The notes beneath the pieces were generated by a model, which was not told where the DNA came from, did no database searches, and saw nothing but the letters and a program-made list of their open reading frames with translations. Below, in pieces: positions 37,267-45,444 of a stretch of DNA of 64,000 nucleotides (positions are counted from its first letter, which is position 1; each line of letters starts with the position of its first letter). The position numbers and the translations under genes are program-made. The DNA is from CADEDV01 sp964437415 (GTDB lineage: Bacteria; Bacteroidota; Bacteroidia; Chitinophagales; Chitinophagaceae): contig CAYTGN010000005.1 of the NCBI GenBank assembly GCA_964437415.1, positions 124,001-188,000 on the forward strand, given 5' to 3'.

Positions 37267-37595
37267 AAAACCAGGACTATGTGATTTTAATGCTCCTGCA
37301 ATAACACTGAAATAAAACAGTCAGCAACCTGTTCTAAAAAAGAATAAACTCAAAAAGCACAATTCAAAGTGGATTACAATAAAAAAACACATAATAGCAC
37401 AAAACAAAAGAGTTAAGCAGTTTATATTGAAATAGCTAAAAGCAGCAGTTTTATTATGATTAGAAAGACCTTTTGTATCTACATTAGGTCTTTTTTCCAC
37501 TAACTGTATACAGGGAATTTTTGATAATCATTATAAATAAACTAAAATCAACCCTTAGTCATTTAGTATTTTCGAAACGTTACAATCTATCGAAG
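37267..37595. other. AT-rich intergenic stretch before the IlvD/Edd gene
   Basis: About 330 bases after the susD hairpin hold no convincing gene. The stretch is A-rich from 37290 to 37440. It contains an intrinsic terminator at 37464-37496 and about 100 bases beyond it that must hold the promoter of the downstream dehydratase operon. I could not identify a good -33/-7 pair there. Confidence 0.5.
37464..37496 (+). terminator. Intrinsic terminator upstream of the pentonate genes
   Basis: An 8-bp perfect stem (AAAGACCT at 37464-37471 with AGGTCTTT at 37486-37493) is followed by a T-run through 37496. It lies about 250 bases after susD and about 100 before the dehydratase start. It could end readthrough from susCD, or act as an attenuator for the downstream operon. 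Confidence 0.72.
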
Positions 37596-39314
37596 ATGAA
37601 TAAGAAACTCCGAAGCCACGATTGGTTTAGCCGCAAGGACAAGGACGGGATCATTTACAGGAGCTGGATGAAAAACCAGGGTACTCCTTCTGATATGTTT
37701 GACGGCAGACCAGTTATCGGCATCTGCAATACCTTCAGCGAACTCACTCCCTGCAACGGACATTTCCGCGACCATGCCGAAGCAGTAAAAAAAGGTGTCC
37801 TCGAAGCCGGTGGCTTTCCTGTTGAATTTCCGATAATGAGTTTAGGTGAAACATTGTTGAAGCCTACAGCTATGTTGTTTCGCAATCTTGCCAGCATGGA
37901 TACAGAAGAAAGTATCCGTGGCAACCCGGTTGACGGTGTTGTGCTGCTGACAGGATGTGACAAAACTACTCCTTCCACCGTTATGGGTGCAGCCAGTGTA
38001 GGTTTGCCCACTATTGTTGTTCCGGGGGGGCCAATGCTGAACGGACGCTACAAAGGACAAATGATCGGCAGCGGGACACATGTATGGAAGTTTGACGAAG
38101 ACATGAAGACAGGTAAAATGACACAGGAAGAATGTGAATTTGCAGAGAGCTGCATGAGCCGCAGTATTGGACATTGCATGACAATGGGCACTGCCAGCAC
38201 CATGGCCTGCATGGTTGAATCACTGGGATTAGCTTTAAGCGGAGCTGCTGCTATTCCTGCAGCCGATTCAAGAAAAAAACTGATGGCAAGGCTCAGCGGC
38301 AGAAGGATAGTGGAAATGGTGAAGGAAGACCTGACCATTGATAAAATACTGACAAGAGAAGCCTTTGAAAATGCTATCAAAGTAAATGCCGCAGTGGGCG
38401 GATCCTCCAATTTTATCATTCATATGCTCGCTATTGCGGGAAGAATAGGAGTAACACTTGACCTGGAAGATTTCGATAAGATCGGCAGTAAAATTCCGCT
38501 GCTGCTGAACCTCATGCCTTCCGGTAAATTTTTAATGGAAGACTTTTTTTACGCCGGGGGTTTGCCGGTTATCCTGAATGAACTTAAAGAACATATACAT
38601 AAGAATGTGATCACCGTTACCGGGAAAAATCATCATGAAAATATTAAAGGCAACACAGAATGTTACAACCCGGATGTGATAGCTTGTCATAATAAACCAT
38701 TTATAGCCGAAGCAGGTTGTGTGGTAGTAAAAGGCAACCTTGCGGTGAACGGAGCAGTCATTAAACCATCAGCCGCCACTCCTGCCCTGATGAAACATCA
38801 GGGTCGTGCCGTAGTGTTTGAAAGCATCGAGGATTATCATGCAAGGATTGATGATCCCGATCTTGACATTGATGAAAATTGTGTTCTTGTACTGAAATAC
38901 GTTGGCCCTGTCGGTTACCCCGGTATGCCGGAAGTGGGTAATATGGCTTTGCCCAAAAAGATATTGGAGAAAGGGATCAAAGACATGGTTCGCATCAGCG
39001 ATGGAAGAATGAGTGGCACTGCATATGGTACAACGGTGCTGCATGTTTCGCCGGAGTCTGCCATTGGCGGCAACCTGGCATTGGTGCAGAACGGCGACAT
39101 CATTGAACTGAATGTGGCACAACGGAAACTTCACCTGCATGTGAGTGATGAAGAACTGGAAAAAAGAAAAGAAAAATGGGTGAAACCGCCACCGGTTGCC
39201 ACAAGAGGTTATGTGCATCTTTATATCAACCATGTGATGCAGGCTGATAAAGGAGCCGACTTGGATTTCCTGCAGGGAAGCTCAGGCTCAGTTGTAACAA
39301 GGGACTCACATTAA
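37596..39314 (+). CDS. IlvD/Edd-family pentonate (arabonate/xylonate-type) dehydratase
   Basis: The start at 37596 (MNKKLRSHDWFSRKD) is chosen because an in-frame extension to 37521 reads low-complexity, non-conserved residues. The 572-residue cytoplasmic enzyme has the three iron-sulfur cysteines: Cys53 (TPCNGHF), Cys121 (TGCDKTTP) and Cys194 (GHCMTMGTAST). Their 68- and 73-residue spacing equals that of characterised L-arabinonate dehydratase (Cys59, 127, 200). GGSSNFIIH and DGRMSGTAYGT are further family blocks. It converts L-arabonate, D-xylonate or a similar acid to the 2-keto-3-deoxy acid, the step before the XylX-type enzyme encoded at 41719. Exact stereochemistry is not decided by sequence. 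Confidence 0.88.
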   Translation: MNKKLRSHDWFSRKDKDGIIYRSWMKNQGTPSDMFDGRPVIGICNTFSELTPCNGHFRDHAEAVKKGVLEAGGFPVEFPIMSLGETLLKPTAMLFRNLASMDTEESIRGNPVDGVVLLTGCDKTTPSTVMGAASVGLPTIVVPGGPMLNGRYKGQMIGSGTHVWKFDEDMKTGKMTQEECEFAESCMSRSIGHCMTMGTASTMACMVESLGLALSGAAAIPAADSRKKLMARLSGRRIVEMVKEDLTIDKILTREAFENAIKVNAAVGGSSNFIIHMLAIAGRIGVTLDLEDFDKIGSKIPLLLNLMPSGKFLMEDFFYAGGLPVILNELKEHIHKNVITVTGKNHHENIKGNTECYNPDVIACHNKPFIAEAGCVVVKGNLAVNGAVIKPSAATPALMKHQGRAVVFESIEDYHARIDDPDLDIDENCVLVLKYVGPVGYPGMPEVGNMALPKKILEKGIKDMVRISDGRMSGTAYGTTVLHVSPESAIGGNLALVQNGDIIELNVAQRKLHLHVSDEELEKRKEKWVKPPPVATRGYVHLYINHVMQADKGADLDFLQGSSGSVVTRDSH

Positions 39315-39352
39315 AATCCCTTTCGCATAAGTATTGATTAATTTATTGAAAT

Positions 39353-40363
39353 ATGAGACTGACGCTTTTAGTAATCATTATGGCAATTGCAGCCTGTAAC
39401 AATGCGCAACAACCGCCCCTGATGACCTATAAAAATACCGGCACTATTGAACGGCTTGATCCGGCTCTTGATAATATCCTTGACAAAGAATCGAAACCGG
39501 AGATCATTGCTGAGGGGTTTGAATGGAGCGAAGGCCCTTTGTGGGTGGAAAAGTATAAAATGCTGCTGTTCTCCGATGTGCCAAAGAATATCATCTATAA
39601 ATGGACTGAAGCAAAAGGAAAAGAAGTATACCTGCAGCCTTCCGGTTTCACCGGCACAGAAACAAAAAGCAGGGAACCCGGCAGCAATGGTTTATTGCTT
39701 GACAAAGACGGCAATCTTGTTTTATGCCAGCATGGCGACCGCCAGATGGCGAGGATGAATGCAACGCTTGACAAACCCGAAGCAAAATTCATTACACTTG
39801 CCGGCAAGTATAAAGGAAAACAACTCAGCAGCCCGAATGACGCAGTTTATAACAGCAAAGGCGAATTATTTTTTACCGATCCGCCATATGGGCTGCCGAT
39901 GCAAAACGATAAAGATCCCGGCAAAGAAATTCCCTTTAACGGCGTATATAAACTAAAGACAAACGGCGAATTGCTGTTGCTGGTTGACAGCATCACCCGG
40001 CCCAACGGTATTGCTTTTCTTCCGGGAGAAAAGAAACTGATCATTGCCTCCACCGATCCGGCCAGGCCCAATTGGTATATATATGATGTTACGGGAGATT
40101 TATTGACCAACGGGAAAATATTTTACAGTACTGCCAATGAACGAAGGGGACTGAAAGGTCTTCCCGACGGGCTGAAGACAGACAGCAAAGGCAATGTGTT
40201 TGCATCCGGCCCCGGAGGCGTATGGATATTCAACAGTCACGGGAAAGTTCTGGGAAAAATAAAGTTAGACGACGCATGCTCCAACATAGCCCTGTCGTCT
40301 GATGAAAAAACAATGTACATTACCAATGATATGTATGTGCTGCGGCTCATCATGAGAAAATAA
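39353..40363 (+). CDS. SMP-30/gluconolactonase family lipoprotein
   Basis: This 336-residue protein has a short lipoprotein signal (lipobox AIAAC, Cys15), so it is exported and lipid-anchored. The six-bladed propeller keeps the three metal ligands expected of SMP-30 lactonases: Glu in FEWSEGPLW, Asn in SSPNDAVYN and Asp in LPDGLKTDSKG. The loop ITRPNGIAFLPGEKKL is also typical. It should hydrolyse aldonolactones such as xylonolactone, arabonolactone or gluconolactone in the periplasm. The product aldonate could then be imported by the GntP permease encoded 18 bp downstream. It is related to, but lacks the cupins of, the protein at 10714-12651. Confidence 0.87.
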   Translation: MRLTLLVIIMAIAACNNAQQPPLMTYKNTGTIERLDPALDNILDKESKPEIIAEGFEWSEGPLWVEKYKMLLFSDVPKNIIYKWTEAKGKEVYLQPSGFTGTETKSREPGSNGLLLDKDGNLVLCQHGDRQMARMNATLDKPEAKFITLAGKYKGKQLSSPNDAVYNSKGELFFTDPPYGLPMQNDKDPGKEIPFNGVYKLKTNGELLLLVDSITRPNGIAFLPGEKKLIIASTDPARPNWYIYDVTGDLLTNGKIFYSTANERRGLKGLPDGLKTDSKGNVFASGPGGVWIFNSHGKVLGKIKLDDACSNIALSSDEKTMYITNDMYVLRLIMRK

Positions 40364-40381
40364 GAACCCGGAAAATCAGAA

Positions 40382-41707
40382 ATGGCAATCATTACCATAC
40401 TGTTGAGCATAGCAGCCATTGTTCTGCTAATCACCAAACTGAAACTGCACCCTTTCCTCGCATTGTTGCTGGTGAGCATTGTATTAGGGTTGATCTTCGG
40501 GATGAAATCCGAACTGATCATCAGTTCCATACAGGAAGGTTTTGGTGGCACCCTTGGAAAAATTGGTTTGGTCATTATCCTCGGAGTGATGATCGGCGCT
40601 TTTTTAGAACATAGTGGCGGCGCCATGGTATTAGCCAATAAAATTCTGTCCCTCATTGGGAAAAAAAGAGTGGCGACAGCCATGGGCATCATTGGTTATG
40701 TCATTTCCATTCCTGTTTTTGCGGACAGCGGCTTTGTATTACTATCCTCGCTGAACAGAACATTAACAAAAAAAGCAGGTTTATCTCTGGCTGGCACTGC
40801 AATTGCTTTAGGATTGGGCCTGTCTAGCACTCATGCATTGGTTCCTCCTACTCCCGGGCCTGTGGCTGCTGCCGGTATTTTGAATGCTGACCTTGCTATT
40901 GTAATGGGCATTGGACTGATTGCTTCCGGCATGGCGCTGATCGCTGCTTTGCTTTTTGCGCATAAAGTCGCTGCGAAAATTTATATTGATCCCGGGCCGT
41001 TGAAAGAAGATGATAATAATACAAAGCAATATGCGCCGGGATTGCTTCGCTCTTCCTTGCCCATACTGGTGCCGGTGATATTGATAGTGCTGAAATCAGT
41101 TACCGCTTCATCATCTGCTGAAGGTTGGCAGACATTAAAACAGGTCATTGCTTTTGCAGGAGAACCTGTCATTGCCCTGCTGATCGGTTTTGCACTTTGC
41201 CTTTTGCTTCCTGAAAGGTTAAATAAAAACATGCTATCCACAGAAGGCTGGGTGGGTAAAGCATTGAATGATTCGGCAACGATATTGCTGGTGACAGGAG
41301 CAGGCGGGATCTTTGGAAAAGTGTTGCAGAATTCCGATATAGCATCCATGCTCGGCAATGCACTCACCGAATCAAACATGGGTATTTTTCTTCCTTTTTT
41401 GCTTGCGGCGGCATTAAAATCTGCACAGGGCTCCTCTACTGTTGCGCTGATAACAACTGCTTCTGTAATTGCACCGCTGATGGCAACACTTGGTTTCACC
41501 AGTGAAATGGATAAAGCGATGGTTGTAATAGCTATTGGCGCCGGTTCGCTGGTGGTATCACATGTGAACGACAGCTTTTTCTGGGTAGTGACCCAGATGA
41601 GCAATATGGATGTAAAAACAGGTTATAAGCTGCATACAACCGGAACACTGATCATCGGATCAACAGCTATGGCAGCACTATATATTATCTTCACACTATT
41701 CCACTAA
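40382..41707 (+). CDS. GntP-family gluconate/aldonate permease
   Basis: A 441-residue inner-membrane protein with about 12-14 hydrophobic helices. It carries GntP-family blocks: LGLIFGMKSELIISSIQEGF, GIIGYVISIPVFADSGFVLL, SSTHALVPPTPGPVAAAGI and the late VSHVNDSFFWVVTQ. GntP proteins import gluconate and other aldonates with protons. The gene sits between the exported lactonase (18 bp upstream) and the 2-keto-3-deoxypentonate dehydratase (11 bp downstream), so the order matches lactone hydrolysis, uptake and catabolism. This context suggests pentonates as cargo (inference). Confidence 0.92.
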   Translation: MAIITILLSIAAIVLLITKLKLHPFLALLLVSIVLGLIFGMKSELIISSIQEGFGGTLGKIGLVIILGVMIGAFLEHSGGAMVLANKILSLIGKKRVATAMGIIGYVISIPVFADSGFVLLSSLNRTLTKKAGLSLAGTAIALGLGLSSTHALVPPTPGPVAAAGILNADLAIVMGIGLIASGMALIAALLFAHKVAAKIYIDPGPLKEDDNNTKQYAPGLLRSSLPILVPVILIVLKSVTASSSAEGWQTLKQVIAFAGEPVIALLIGFALCLLLPERLNKNMLSTEGWVGKALNDSATILLVTGAGGIFGKVLQNSDIASMLGNALTESNMGIFLPFLLAAALKSAQGSSTVALITTASVIAPLMATLGFTSEMDKAMVVIAIGAGSLVVSHVNDSFFWVVTQMSNMDVKTGYKLHTTGTLIIGSTAMAALYIIFTLFH

Positions 41708-41718
41708 AAAAAATAACA

Positions 41719-42552
41719 ATGAATGTACATCACACGACAGAGGGAATTTTAATTGGCTATAAAAGCCTTTTCTATCACAGCGGAGAATATAACTGGGATC
41801 GTTTCATCAACGACGATAACCTTTTTGATAAATGTACCGGCATCGTTCAGTCAGATAGTGTGAAAGTAACAGACCATATTGCTGAAAAAAACATCCTGCC
41901 GCCGCTGCAAAGCCAGGAATTATGGGCCTGTGGTGTCACTTACCTGAGAAGCAAAATGGGAAGACAGGAAGAATCAAAGGACTCCGGCGGAGGAGACTTT
42001 TACGAAAAAGTGTACGAAGCCGAAAGACCGGAAGTGTTTTTTAAATCCACACCGCATCGTGTGGTGGGTCACGGCGGTAAAGTGAGGATCAGGAAAGATT
42101 CTGTTTGGGATGTACCCGAACCTGAACTGACATTAGTGGTAACATCGTCCGGAAAAATTGTTGGATACACCATCGGCAATGATATGAGCAGCCGCAGCAT
42201 TGAAGGAGAAAACCCCTTGTATTTACCGCAGGCAAAAACCTATGACGGCTGTGCTGCCGTAGGACCATCAGTATTTGTAACTGATAAGCCCTTGCCTGCT
42301 GAAACAATGATACAACTTGATATTTACCGCAACAATGCAAAAGTATTTGGAGGCAATGTGGCTTTCAGCCAGATGAAGAGAACGGCAGAGGAATTGGTCT
42401 CTTTTGTTTACAGGGAGTCCTCTTTTCCACATGGCTCGCTGATCATGACAGGAACAGGTATTGTGCCCGGTCATGATTTCACCCTGCAGCACGGCGATGA
42501 AATACAAATTACCATTGACGGAATTGGTACACTCATCAATACTGTAGCTTAA
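41719..42552 (+). CDS. XylX-type 2-keto-3-deoxypentonate dehydratase (FAH fold)
   Basis: The 277-residue cytoplasmic protein has the fumarylacetoacetate hydrolase C-terminal fold, with metal acidic residues in DVPEPELTLVV and NDMSSRSIEGENPLYLPQAK. The stretches WACGVTYLRSKMGRQEES and YEKVYEAERPEVFFKSTPHR closely follow, from memory of the family, 2-keto-3-deoxyxylonate dehydratase XylX of the Weimberg pathway. The enzyme makes 2-ketoglutarate semialdehyde from the product of the dehydratase encoded at 37596. No 2-ketoglutarate semialdehyde dehydrogenase, the last step, is in the window, so it must be elsewhere. The pairing with the IlvD/Edd gene in one operon makes the function call strong. 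Confidence 0.85.
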   Translation: MNVHHTTEGILIGYKSLFYHSGEYNWDRFINDDNLFDKCTGIVQSDSVKVTDHIAEKNILPPLQSQELWACGVTYLRSKMGRQEESKDSGGGDFYEKVYEAERPEVFFKSTPHRVVGHGGKVRIRKDSVWDVPEPELTLVVTSSGKIVGYTIGNDMSSRSIEGENPLYLPQAKTYDGCAAVGPSVFVTDKPLPAETMIQLDIYRNNAKVFGGNVAFSQMKRTAEELVSFVYRESSFPHGSLIMTGTGIVPGHDFTLQHGDEIQITIDGIGTLINTVA

Positions 42553-42574
42553 TTAATCTTTAAAACAATTAATC

Positions 42575-43678
42575 ATGAAAAAACTGCTGATCATACTTGC
42601 AATAGCCTCTGCCCTGCTGCACTGGCGCTGCAACAACAGCCATGCTTTATCAAAACAAGATACGATTGACACAAAAGGGTTGAAAGACTATTACAAAGAT
42701 TTCTTTGATATCGGAGTTGCTGTTTCTCCACAGGCTTTGAAAAGAGATGAGGCGGGACTGGTAGTTCAGCATTTCAACAGCATGACCGCAGAAAATGCGA
42801 TGAAAAGCGGCCCGATACATCCCCAGGAAAAAGTGTATAACTGGGCAGGTGGTGATTCCATTGCAGCTTTTGCCAAACGAAATAACATGAAGTTGAGGGG
42901 GCATTGCCTCGTATGGCATAGCCAGGCTCCCCGCTGGTTTTTTACTGACTCCGCAACAGGCAAGCAGGTAACAAAGGAAGTGCTGCTGCAACGGATGAAA
43001 GAGCATATCACAACTGTTGTGACAAAGTATAAGGGAACCATCTATGCTTGGGACGTGGTGAACGAAGCTATCTCTGATAAGCCTGAAGAGTTTTATCGTC
43101 CATCCTTGTTTTATACCATCGTTGGTGAAGAATTTATTGCCAAAGCTTTTGAATATGCACATGCTGCCGATCCTAATGCACTTTTGTTTTATAACGACTA
43201 TAACGAGATCAATGACACGAAAAGAGCCAAGATCATTAAAATGGTCAGCGACCTGAAAGCAAAAGGAGTTCCTATCCATGGTGTGGGGCTGCAGGCACAC
43301 TGGGCTGTCAGCGAACCATCAGAGGCGAAACTGGAAACAACATTAAAGGAGTTTTCATCATTGGGCCTGCCTCTTCATATCACTGAACTGGACATTTCCG
43401 TTTATCCGAAAGAACACAATGCAAGGGAAAAGAAATCAGAAGACTACGACACTACTTTCACTGCAGAAAAAGAAGCAAAGCAGATAGAGATTTATAAAAT
43501 GTGCTTTGAAAAATTCAGAAAATACAAAGACTATATCAAGAGTGTCACCTTCTGGAATATCTCTGACCGCAGCAGTTGGTTAGACAATTTCCCGGTGAGA
43601 GGAAGAAAGGATTATCCTTTATTATTTGACAGGGAATTAAAACCGAAAAAAGCTTTTTGGGAAGTGGTGAAGTTTTAA
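42575..43678 (+). CDS. GH10 endo-beta-1,4-xylanase lipoprotein
   Basis: This 367-residue enzyme has a lipoprotein-like signal (MKKLLIILAIASALLHWRC, Cys19) and a single GH10 TIM barrel. The acid/base is Glu164 in WDVVNEAIS and the nucleophile is Glu271 in HITELDIS. FNSMTAENAMKSGPIH and LRGHCLVWHSQAPRWFF are further substrate-site blocks. It cuts the xylan backbone or long xylooligosaccharides. It has no carbohydrate-binding module and is 22 bp after the XylX-type gene, so polymer cleavage and pentonate catabolism share one operon. Lipid anchoring would place it at the cell surface or in the periplasm. Confidence 0.93.
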   Translation: MKKLLIILAIASALLHWRCNNSHALSKQDTIDTKGLKDYYKDFFDIGVAVSPQALKRDEAGLVVQHFNSMTAENAMKSGPIHPQEKVYNWAGGDSIAAFAKRNNMKLRGHCLVWHSQAPRWFFTDSATGKQVTKEVLLQRMKEHITTVVTKYKGTIYAWDVVNEAISDKPEEFYRPSLFYTIVGEEFIAKAFEYAHAADPNALLFYNDYNEINDTKRAKIIKMVSDLKAKGVPIHGVGLQAHWAVSEPSEAKLETTLKEFSSLGLPLHITELDISVYPKEHNAREKKSEDYDTTFTAEKEAKQIEIYKMCFEKFRKYKDYIKSVTFWNISDRSSWLDNFPVRGRKDYPLLFDRELKPKKAFWEVVKF

Positions 43679-43689
43679 AATGAAAGAAA

Positions 43690-45375
43690 ATGAAAAAAAT
43701 TACCGGTCTTCTTCTATCAATTTTTCTTTTTCAGCAATCATTTGCACAACAACTTAATTATCCCAACCCGATACTTGCCGGTTTTTATCCTGACCCCACC
43801 ATTTGCCGTGCCGGTGATGATTATTATATAACCAATTCCACATTTGCCTATTTTCCCGGGCTTCCTATTTTTCATAGCAAAGACCTGGTGAACTGGAAAC
43901 AGATCGGTCATGCGATTGACAGAGCCGAACAAATGGATTTTGCCGGCGCCGGTGTGTCAAGAGGTTTGTTTGCACCATCCATCACTTACCATAAAGGGAC
44001 ATTCTACATTGTGTGTACATGGATTGACAGGCTTGGCAATTTTGTGATCACGGCCAAAGATCCGAAAGGCCCGTGGAACAATCCTGTTGCGCTGCCGCAG
44101 GTGAGTGGTATTGACCCGGCCCTTTTCTTTGATGAAGATGACAAAGCCTATATTATTTACAACAGCATTCCTCCCGACAATAAGCCGATGCATGATGGTC
44201 ACCGCACCATCCGCATGTATCCCTTTGACTGGCAAAACCTGAAAGTGACAGGCAGTGAAATTTTGTTGGTTAACGGGGGCACTGATATGGCTAAAAAACC
44301 GGTGTGGATCGAAGCGCCGCATATCATTAAAAAAGATGGATGGTATTATTTGATTTGTGCTGAAGGCGGCACGGGTTATAATCATTCGGAAGTGGTGTTC
44401 AGAAGCAAAGAGGTGACCGGGCCGTATATTCCCTATGAAAAGAACCCGATACTGACACAACGGCACCTGGATCGTTCAAGACCCAACCCCGTCACTACAA
44501 CCGGTCATGCTGATTTTGTGGAAACAAAAGATGGCAAATGGTATGCAGTGTTTTTGGGTTGCCGGCCCTATGAAGGCGATCACTACAATATCGGGAGAGA
44601 AACGTTTATGTTGCCGGTGACATGGAAAGACGGCTGGCCGCATATACTTGAAGGAGATGAAACAGTGCAGTTCAAATATTCTGTTCCAATGCCTGACCTT
44701 ACAAAAAAGGTAAACAACCCCTACACAGGCAATTTTGTTTATAAAGATGATTTTAAAGACAGCCAGTTAGACTATCGCTGGATCTTCTTGCGGGCACCCA
44801 AAGAAAACTGGTATAGCCTGGAAGAAAAAAAAGGATGGTTGTCTGTAAAACTGCGGCCTGAAACAGTGAGGCAAAGACAAAACCCATCCTTTGCCGGGCA
44901 TCGCCAGCAGCATATAAAGGGAGAGGCTGTCACTTCCCTTTCTTTTGATGCAGCCGCTGAGAACGAAAAAGCCGGGCTGATCATTTTTCAGAATGAACAG
45001 CATCATTATTTTATCTGCCAGTCTGTAAAAGATAACCAGCCGGTGGTCGAACTATACAAAGGTCCCGGCAACCGCAATGCAGACAAAGAACCGGAACTGC
45101 TTGCCTCACAAGTGTTGACCGGGAAAAAACAATCACTGCAACTGAAAATAACATTTGATAAAGCAGATTATGCATTCTGGTATTCAACAGGCGGTAATAA
45201 ATGGGCGTTGTTGAAAGACAAAGTGGATGGAAAATTTTTAAGCACAACTACCGCCGGTGGATTTGTAGGAAGTGTGTTTGGGCTCTATGCCACATCAAAT
45301 GGAAAAGAAACCAGCGGCAAAGCCTATTTCGACTGGTTTGAATACAAAGGAGATGATGATGTTTTTAAACAATAA
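43690..45375 (+). CDS. GH43-family beta-xylosidase/alpha-L-arabinofuranosidase
   Basis: This 561-residue secreted enzyme (signal ending QQSFAQ) has a GH43 propeller (about 22-330) with an intact triad: Asp35 in GFYPDPTI, Asp142 in GIDPALFFDED and Glu208 in WIEAPHII. A C-terminal beta-sandwich (about 340-555) is the domain common in xylan-active GH43 enzymes and often completes the active site. It should release xylose (or arabinose) from xylooligosaccharides made by the GH10 xylanase encoded 12 bp upstream. The operon ends here, at an inverted repeat shared with a convergent gene. The GH43 at 17117 is a distant paralogue with a different base motif. Confidence 0.92.
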   Translation: MKKITGLLLSIFLFQQSFAQQLNYPNPILAGFYPDPTICRAGDDYYITNSTFAYFPGLPIFHSKDLVNWKQIGHAIDRAEQMDFAGAGVSRGLFAPSITYHKGTFYIVCTWIDRLGNFVITAKDPKGPWNNPVALPQVSGIDPALFFDEDDKAYIIYNSIPPDNKPMHDGHRTIRMYPFDWQNLKVTGSEILLVNGGTDMAKKPVWIEAPHIIKKDGWYYLICAEGGTGYNHSEVVFRSKEVTGPYIPYEKNPILTQRHLDRSRPNPVTTTGHADFVETKDGKWYAVFLGCRPYEGDHYNIGRETFMLPVTWKDGWPHILEGDETVQFKYSVPMPDLTKKVNNPYTGNFVYKDDFKDSQLDYRWIFLRAPKENWYSLEEKKGWLSVKLRPETVRQRQNPSFAGHRQQHIKGEAVTSLSFDAAAENEKAGLIIFQNEQHHYFICQSVKDNQPVVELYKGPGNRNADKEPELLASQVLTGKKQSLQLKITFDKADYAFWYSTGGNKWALLKDKVDGKFLSTTTAGGFVGSVFGLYATSNGKETSGKAYFDWFEYKGDDDVFKQ

Positions 45376-45389
45376 GCCTCAAGCAACTG

Positions 45390-45433
45390 CGCAAAGACGC
45401 TACGATAAAACTTAGCTCCGCTGCGTCTTTGCG
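45390..45433. repeat. Inverted repeat between convergent genes, possible bidirectional terminator
   Basis: Arms CGCAAAGACGC (45390-45400) and GCGTCTTTGCG (45423-45433) are perfect 11-bp complements with a 22-base loop. It lies between the GH43 gene and the convergent E1 gene. The G/C-rich arms lack a long T-tract. The CGCAAAGACGC word resembles intergenic repeats of Bacteroidota (from memory), so it may be a dispersed element acting as a terminator. Confidence 0.6.
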
Positions 45434-45444
45434 AGAAAAATTCT

